Shown here piece after piece: positions 38,278 to 41,488 of a stretch of DNA of 41,488 bases. The DNA is from Coriobacteriia bacterium (GTDB taxonomy: Bacteria > Actinomycetota > Coriobacteriia > WRKU01 > WQUG01). Where the stretch lies: positions 1 through 41,488 of the forward strand of contig WQVN01000007.1 in assembly GCA_009785795.1 (NCBI GenBank). Reading direction: 5' to 3'. The number at the start of each line of letters is the position of its first letter. Position 1 is the stretch's first letter. The translations under genes were made by a program, and so were the position numbers. The notes beneath the pieces were generated by a model. That model was not told the DNA's origin. It saw nothing but the letters and a program-made list of their open reading frames with translations, and ran no database searches.

Positions 38278-41200
38278 ATGGCTTTATATAATGCGGGTCA
38301 TGACTCATCACAGAATTCAATAGGTAAGAGCTGCTTGAGGAAGCGGATACGTGCCGCACAAAGGTCAATGCAATACAGCGCTTCTGGGCAAGAATCATCT
38401 GTAGGAAAAATCATTCTGGCCGTAGTGGCCTTTCTTCTTTTGGCACTTCCTTTAGCAGCGACTGCCACTGTTGGCGAATTGCAGAATTCCCTTGATCAGG
38501 CTTTGGGTTCCAACGCAGATCCTATTAGCCTACAGTGGATTACTCCAAATGTAGATTCAAGCCATTTAGAACTTGATCCTGAGAATAATCTGATACAGAG
38601 ACTTGTTTTTCAGCTTAATTTTTCCCTTGAAGGACATGAAACTTTCGAGACAGGTGATCTTGAAATCAGGATGCCAAGAGCGCTTTTCGAAGACAGGAAT
38701 GGCAATTTAATTGTTGGGAACGTGCCAAACCCGCTTGATGGACCTGCAATGATTGCGCCGCACATGTTTATTCCGCTTCCTGCACCTGGCATTCCTTACA
38801 ATTACAGGATAGATACTGCTACTAATGAAGTTGTTATTTACAACTATCGGACTGTTTCTGCAGACGATCTGCATACAAATATCCAGATTGAAATACATTA
38901 TTTGCCCAGTCAAAGTCCAAATGGCTTTAGCAATGAATTCAGTGCGACAGCGAGCTTTGCGCCACAGCACGACAGACCGCCTGCGCAGAGCAATTCTTTG
39001 AGCTTTGATCTTACAACAAGAGTAGTTCCTTTTGATGTTGCGACAAGTCCTGGAGCTCAGGGACAGGCAAAATTGTTACAAAATTCATTTGCTGTATGGC
39101 AGCCCATGTGGGGAACACCCATTGTAAATAGTGAAGATTTCTTTTTTGTCCAGTATTCGCTGCACTGGAGATTTGACACTCGAACAACGCAGCCTGCAGT
39201 TTTGCGGTTGATTGAATCACCTCTTGATGGTGGTGAAGTAGTTGCGTGGGGTCCATTAAGTAATGGTGTATCAAACACACCGCCAACTTCCTTTACGCGT
39301 GGCACGACGGCAAGCTTTAATGCTGAAGCAGCCAGAACGTGGAATTATACCGTGCCTGCTGCACCAGGAGCCAACGCTGCATTTACCGCGCGCAATCAAT
39401 CACTGATTGTTGCCTATCCTCGCACAGGAGCATCAGAACAAGTTGTTACAAATACAGCACAGTTAGAAATTACTCCTGCAGACTATGTTCGCGATGCAGT
39501 GGCAAATCCGCGCATCATTCAAGAATTGGAAAGAGAATACACTTTTCACACGCTTGAATATGAGGGAGACTTGTTTAATCATTCAAAGATTATGGGCTTT
39601 TCACCGACGACGGTCTGGAGTCCTGTTCTCACTATTCTCGAGGCAGGTTATGACACCCTTGTTATGCCAAATAATCTTGAAAGCGGTGCTGGAAATTGGC
39701 CAAATCACGGCTTTGATGCTCCTATTCCTCGAATATATCAAACAATTATTGGAAGTGCGCGAGGATACGAAGCTTCGCTGGAAGCAACGCAACCCTTTAC
39801 AACAACACTCATTGATGACCATGTGTATCTGGGGACAGGAGCCACAACATCATTTGGACCGACCTTGGAATTGCACCAATTAGAACCAGAAGATTACACC
39901 TTCACACAGGTAAGAATTCACTACTTAAGGGAACTGGAAGCTGTGCAGAGTAGCGCGGGCGACTTCTTAGGTGCACGCCGTGTTCCAAATGCACAAAGAG
40001 CGCCTAGTGGAATTCGCTTGTACTATAAAACGTCAGCAGCGTCTGGATGGCAGCATCTGAGCACTTGGAATCCTGCAGCAGATGTAGGTAGCGCGTGGTT
40101 TACCCTTCCTAATGAGGGAGTCAGTCAGGTAAAAGCAGTGCATGTGGATGGTACTTTTGCAGTGGAATTTACTTTGGCATATCGCATACGCTTAAATGCG
40201 ACCCCTAATGTTCTTGACATAATTGACGGCTGGGATTTTGTTGACGTAAGAAATTTTAGTGCCATGATTGTCACAGATCACACAGGCGCAATTGTAAATA
40301 CCGTAGACAGTTATGCTGGCACTGCATGGCGAGATTTCGAAGACAGGGATCGTGAAACATTTGGCGATCTAGTAATGCGTGCATCTGACTTTATGCGCGT
40401 AGGCAGAGTGAATTATACTTCTGATATGCAGAAGGGACTTCGTGGTGCTACTACTCATGATGCAGAAAATGCGCGAATCATCATACCGTACCGAATATGG
40501 GGCAGTGCTCGTGCCCAAGGAAATAGTTTTAGTGCTGGTCATTCAGTTCCATTTCCCCCAACCGTATATGCGCAGCTTCTAACAGAGCAGACATCAGCAG
40601 TTTTCTATGATTTGCTGCCCTCGGGGACATTGATTGATCCTTCAAGCATTGTTGCACGCAATGCCCTTGGCGCTACCGTTGATAGCGTGCTTGTTCTTAC
40701 AGAAAATTGGCAAAACAGTGGGCGGACTCTAGTTGAAATACATGTGAGCGCTGCCGAGGGAACAAATTTCCGGCAAGCTGACGCATCTCAGAATTTGATG
40801 ACCGTTACGACGCCATTGTTGTCAGGCACAGGCTTTACCGTAGATTTCAATGTGTTCTATTCATGGGATAGTGCTACATTGTTTGGCACATCGCTGAGAA
40901 ATATAGCAAGTTATCAGTCGCGAAATGGCGCATTTCAAGGACCCTTAATTCAGTCGGGCGGTCAGCCACATTCAAATAGCAACAATACAGCTACTGTGCT
41001 TACCGAGGCAGAGCGACTGTTTATGCAAAATTTTCCAAATACAGATATGCTTAATCAAAATGAGCGAAATACGCGATCGGCAGGATTTAACCACACTGTG
41101 TTGCCCGTGGCGGCACAGCATGTAGGCTTTAGTAAAACAGTGCGAGCGTCAACTGATACAAGTTATGGCATGGATACAAGCGTGCGACCTGGGTCTACCT

Positions 41201-41488
41201 ATAGCTATAGATTAGCTTATTCCTTGAGTCCCACAGGTGGGCAAGCAAGCAATATCGTTATTTATGATGTGCTAGAAAACGCACACGATGGCAGCAATTA
41301 TTGGCGCGGCATACTTGAAAGCGTCGATGTGAGTCACCCCAGAATGCTTAACATTCAGCCAGTTGTCTACTACTCGACAGTGTCTGGACTTAATCCACAA
41401 GGAAATGCGGCACATGCAAATTTAGCAAACGCTGCTATTTGGTCAACAACAGCACCAACAGATCGATCTACCATCACTGCAGTTGCCA
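38278..41488 (+). CDS. Very large secreted surface protein (adhesin-like), 3' end outside window
   Basis: Open reading frame without a stop from ATG 38278 (AAGGA six bases upstream) to the window end: 1070 complete codons. A basic 40-residue leader (KRIRAAQRS) precedes a hydrophobic core, KIILAVVAFLLLALPLAATA, near residues 44-63: a long-type Gram-positive signal peptide. The rest is rich in Asn, Thr, Ser and aromatic residues with beta-strand patterns, and almost free of Cys. A segment near 945-985 (GFSKTVRASTDT...PGSTYSYRLAYSLSP...VIYDVLENA) resembles DUF11-like repeats of actinobacterial surface proteins. No exact internal repeats are seen in this part. A C-terminal LPxTG anchor or Cna-type repeats may lie downstream. 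The ligand is unknown. Confidence 0.85.
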   Translation, partial: MALYNAGHDSSQNSIGKSCLRKRIRAAQRSMQYSASGQESSVGKIILAVVAFLLLALPLAATATVGELQNSLDQALGSNADPISLQWITPNVDSSHLELDPENNLIQRLVFQLNFSLEGHETFETGDLEIRMPRALFEDRNGNLIVGNVPNPLDGPAMIAPHMFIPLPAPGIPYNYRIDTATNEVVIYNYRTVSADDLHTNIQIEIHYLPSQSPNGFSNEFSATASFAPQHDRPPAQSNSLSFDLTTRVVPFDVATSPGAQGQAKLLQNSFAVWQPMWGTPIVNSEDFFFVQYSLHWRFDTRTTQPAVLRLIESPLDGGEVVAWGPLSNGVSNTPPTSFTRGTTASFNAEAARTWNYTVPAAPGANAAFTARNQSLIVAYPRTGASEQVVTNTAQLEITPADYVRDAVANPRIIQELEREYTFHTLEYEGDLFNHSKIMGFSPTTVWSPVLTILEAGYDTLVMPNNLESGAGNWPNHGFDAPIPRIYQTIIGSARGYEASLEATQPFTTTLIDDHVYLGTGATTSFGPTLELHQLEPEDYTFTQVRIHYLRELEAVQSSAGDFLGARRVPNAQRAPSGIRLYYKTSAASGWQHLSTWNPAADVGSAWFTLPNEGVSQVKAVHVDGTFAVEFTLAYRIRLNATPNVLDIIDGWDFVDVRNFSAMIVTDHTGAIVNTVDSYAGTAWRDFEDRDRETFGDLVMRASDFMRVGRVNYTSDMQKGLRGATTHDAENARIIIPYRIWGSARAQGNSFSAGHSVPFPPTVYAQLLTEQTSAVFYDLLPSGTLIDPSSIVARNALGATVDSVLVLTENWQNSGRTLVEIHVSAAEGTNFRQADASQNLMTVTTPLLSGTGFTVDFNVFYSWDSATLFGTSLRNIASYQSRNGAFQGPLIQSGGQPHSNSNNTATVLTEAERLFMQNFPNTDMLNQNERNTRSAGFNHTVLPVAAQHVGFSKTVRASTDTSYGMDTSVRPGSTYSYRLAYSLSPTGGQASNIVIYDVLENAHDGSNYWRGILESVDVSHPRMLNIQPVVYYSTVSGLNPQGNAAHANLANAAIWSTTAPTDRSTITAVA

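Noticed and set aside
1-41488. CRISPR array, rRNA, prophage or complete insertion sequence
   Set aside because: No regularly spaced repeats, rRNA-like sequence, phage structural genes or intact transposase were seen.

Overview
The window looks like a chromosomal segment of a Gram-positive, probably anaerobic actinobacterium. A member of the Coriobacteriia is my best guess; this is inference from gene content, not a phylogenetic result. Reasons: a class II (B12-dependent) ribonucleotide reductase, the radical SAM / DUF2344 / RNase G trio, lipoproteins without outer-membrane genes, a NifV/LeuA-like plus LeuCD plus isocitrate-dehydrogenase-like operon, and at least three genes with an apparent leaderless start (a -10 box exactly six bases before the ATG, no Shine-Dalgarno), a habit common in Actinobacteria. 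Base composition is moderate, nothing like high-GC streptomycetes, and fairly even across the window.

Layout. 1-1120: the C-terminus of an APC permease, then a small scar with a truncated IS3-type transposase start, an inverted repeat and a short hypothetical gene whose own 5' end is unclear. 1124-6535: an AAA_14/DUF4143 ATPase overlapping a conserved RNA-related operon (TIGR03960 radical SAM protein, DUF2344 protein, RNase E/G). 6536-9587 (minus): a small OB-fold-like lipoprotein and HypF. 9991-16062: an amino-acid/keto-acid operon (HCS/IPMS-type synthase, LeuC, LeuD, a HEAT-repeat-like protein, an isocitrate-type dehydrogenase, IlvC). 16169-20868: an acetyltransferase, an aminotransferase and a 4,6-dehydratase that together would make a bacillosamine-like diamino sugar, with an unrelated membrane protein on the other strand between them. 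20896-21112: a split tRNA-Thr pseudogene next to an intact tRNA-Thr(UGU). 21447-23807: NrdJ. 23902-26001: a BlaI/BlaR1-like regulator pair with clear operators. 26061-29591: lipoprotein, cation diffusion facilitator, acetamidase/formamidase family protein, PH-like/SHOCT protein. 29668-35291: a PhoR/PhoB-like pair divergent from pstSCAB, with Pho-box-like repeats between them. 35322-38000 (minus): a large SF2 helicase with two predicted membrane helices near its C-terminus. 38278-end: the first 1070 residues of a very large secreted surface protein that runs off the window.

How the parts work together. The 9991-16062 operon carries out a condensation, isomerisation and oxidative decarboxylation sequence, but its dehydrogenase has isocitrate-type rather than isopropylmalate-type substrate residues, so whether it makes leucine, 2-oxoglutarate or a homocitrate-derived product is open. 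The ketol-acid reductoisomerase carries two Asp residues where NADPH enzymes usually have phosphate-binding Ser, which predicts NADH use. The Pst transporter and the two-component pair form a phosphate-starvation unit, with no phoU next to it. The BlaI/BlaR1-like pair is self-regulated and has an unusual extracellular sensor region and no visible target gene beyond itself.

Most unusual items: the helicase with membrane segments, the HEAT-like protein embedded in a biosynthetic operon, the apparent natural NADH-type IlvC, the 66-bp insertion with a 3-bp duplication in a tRNA-Thr copy, and the non-standard BlaR1-like sensor. I see no CRISPR array, rRNA, prophage or complete insertion sequence.
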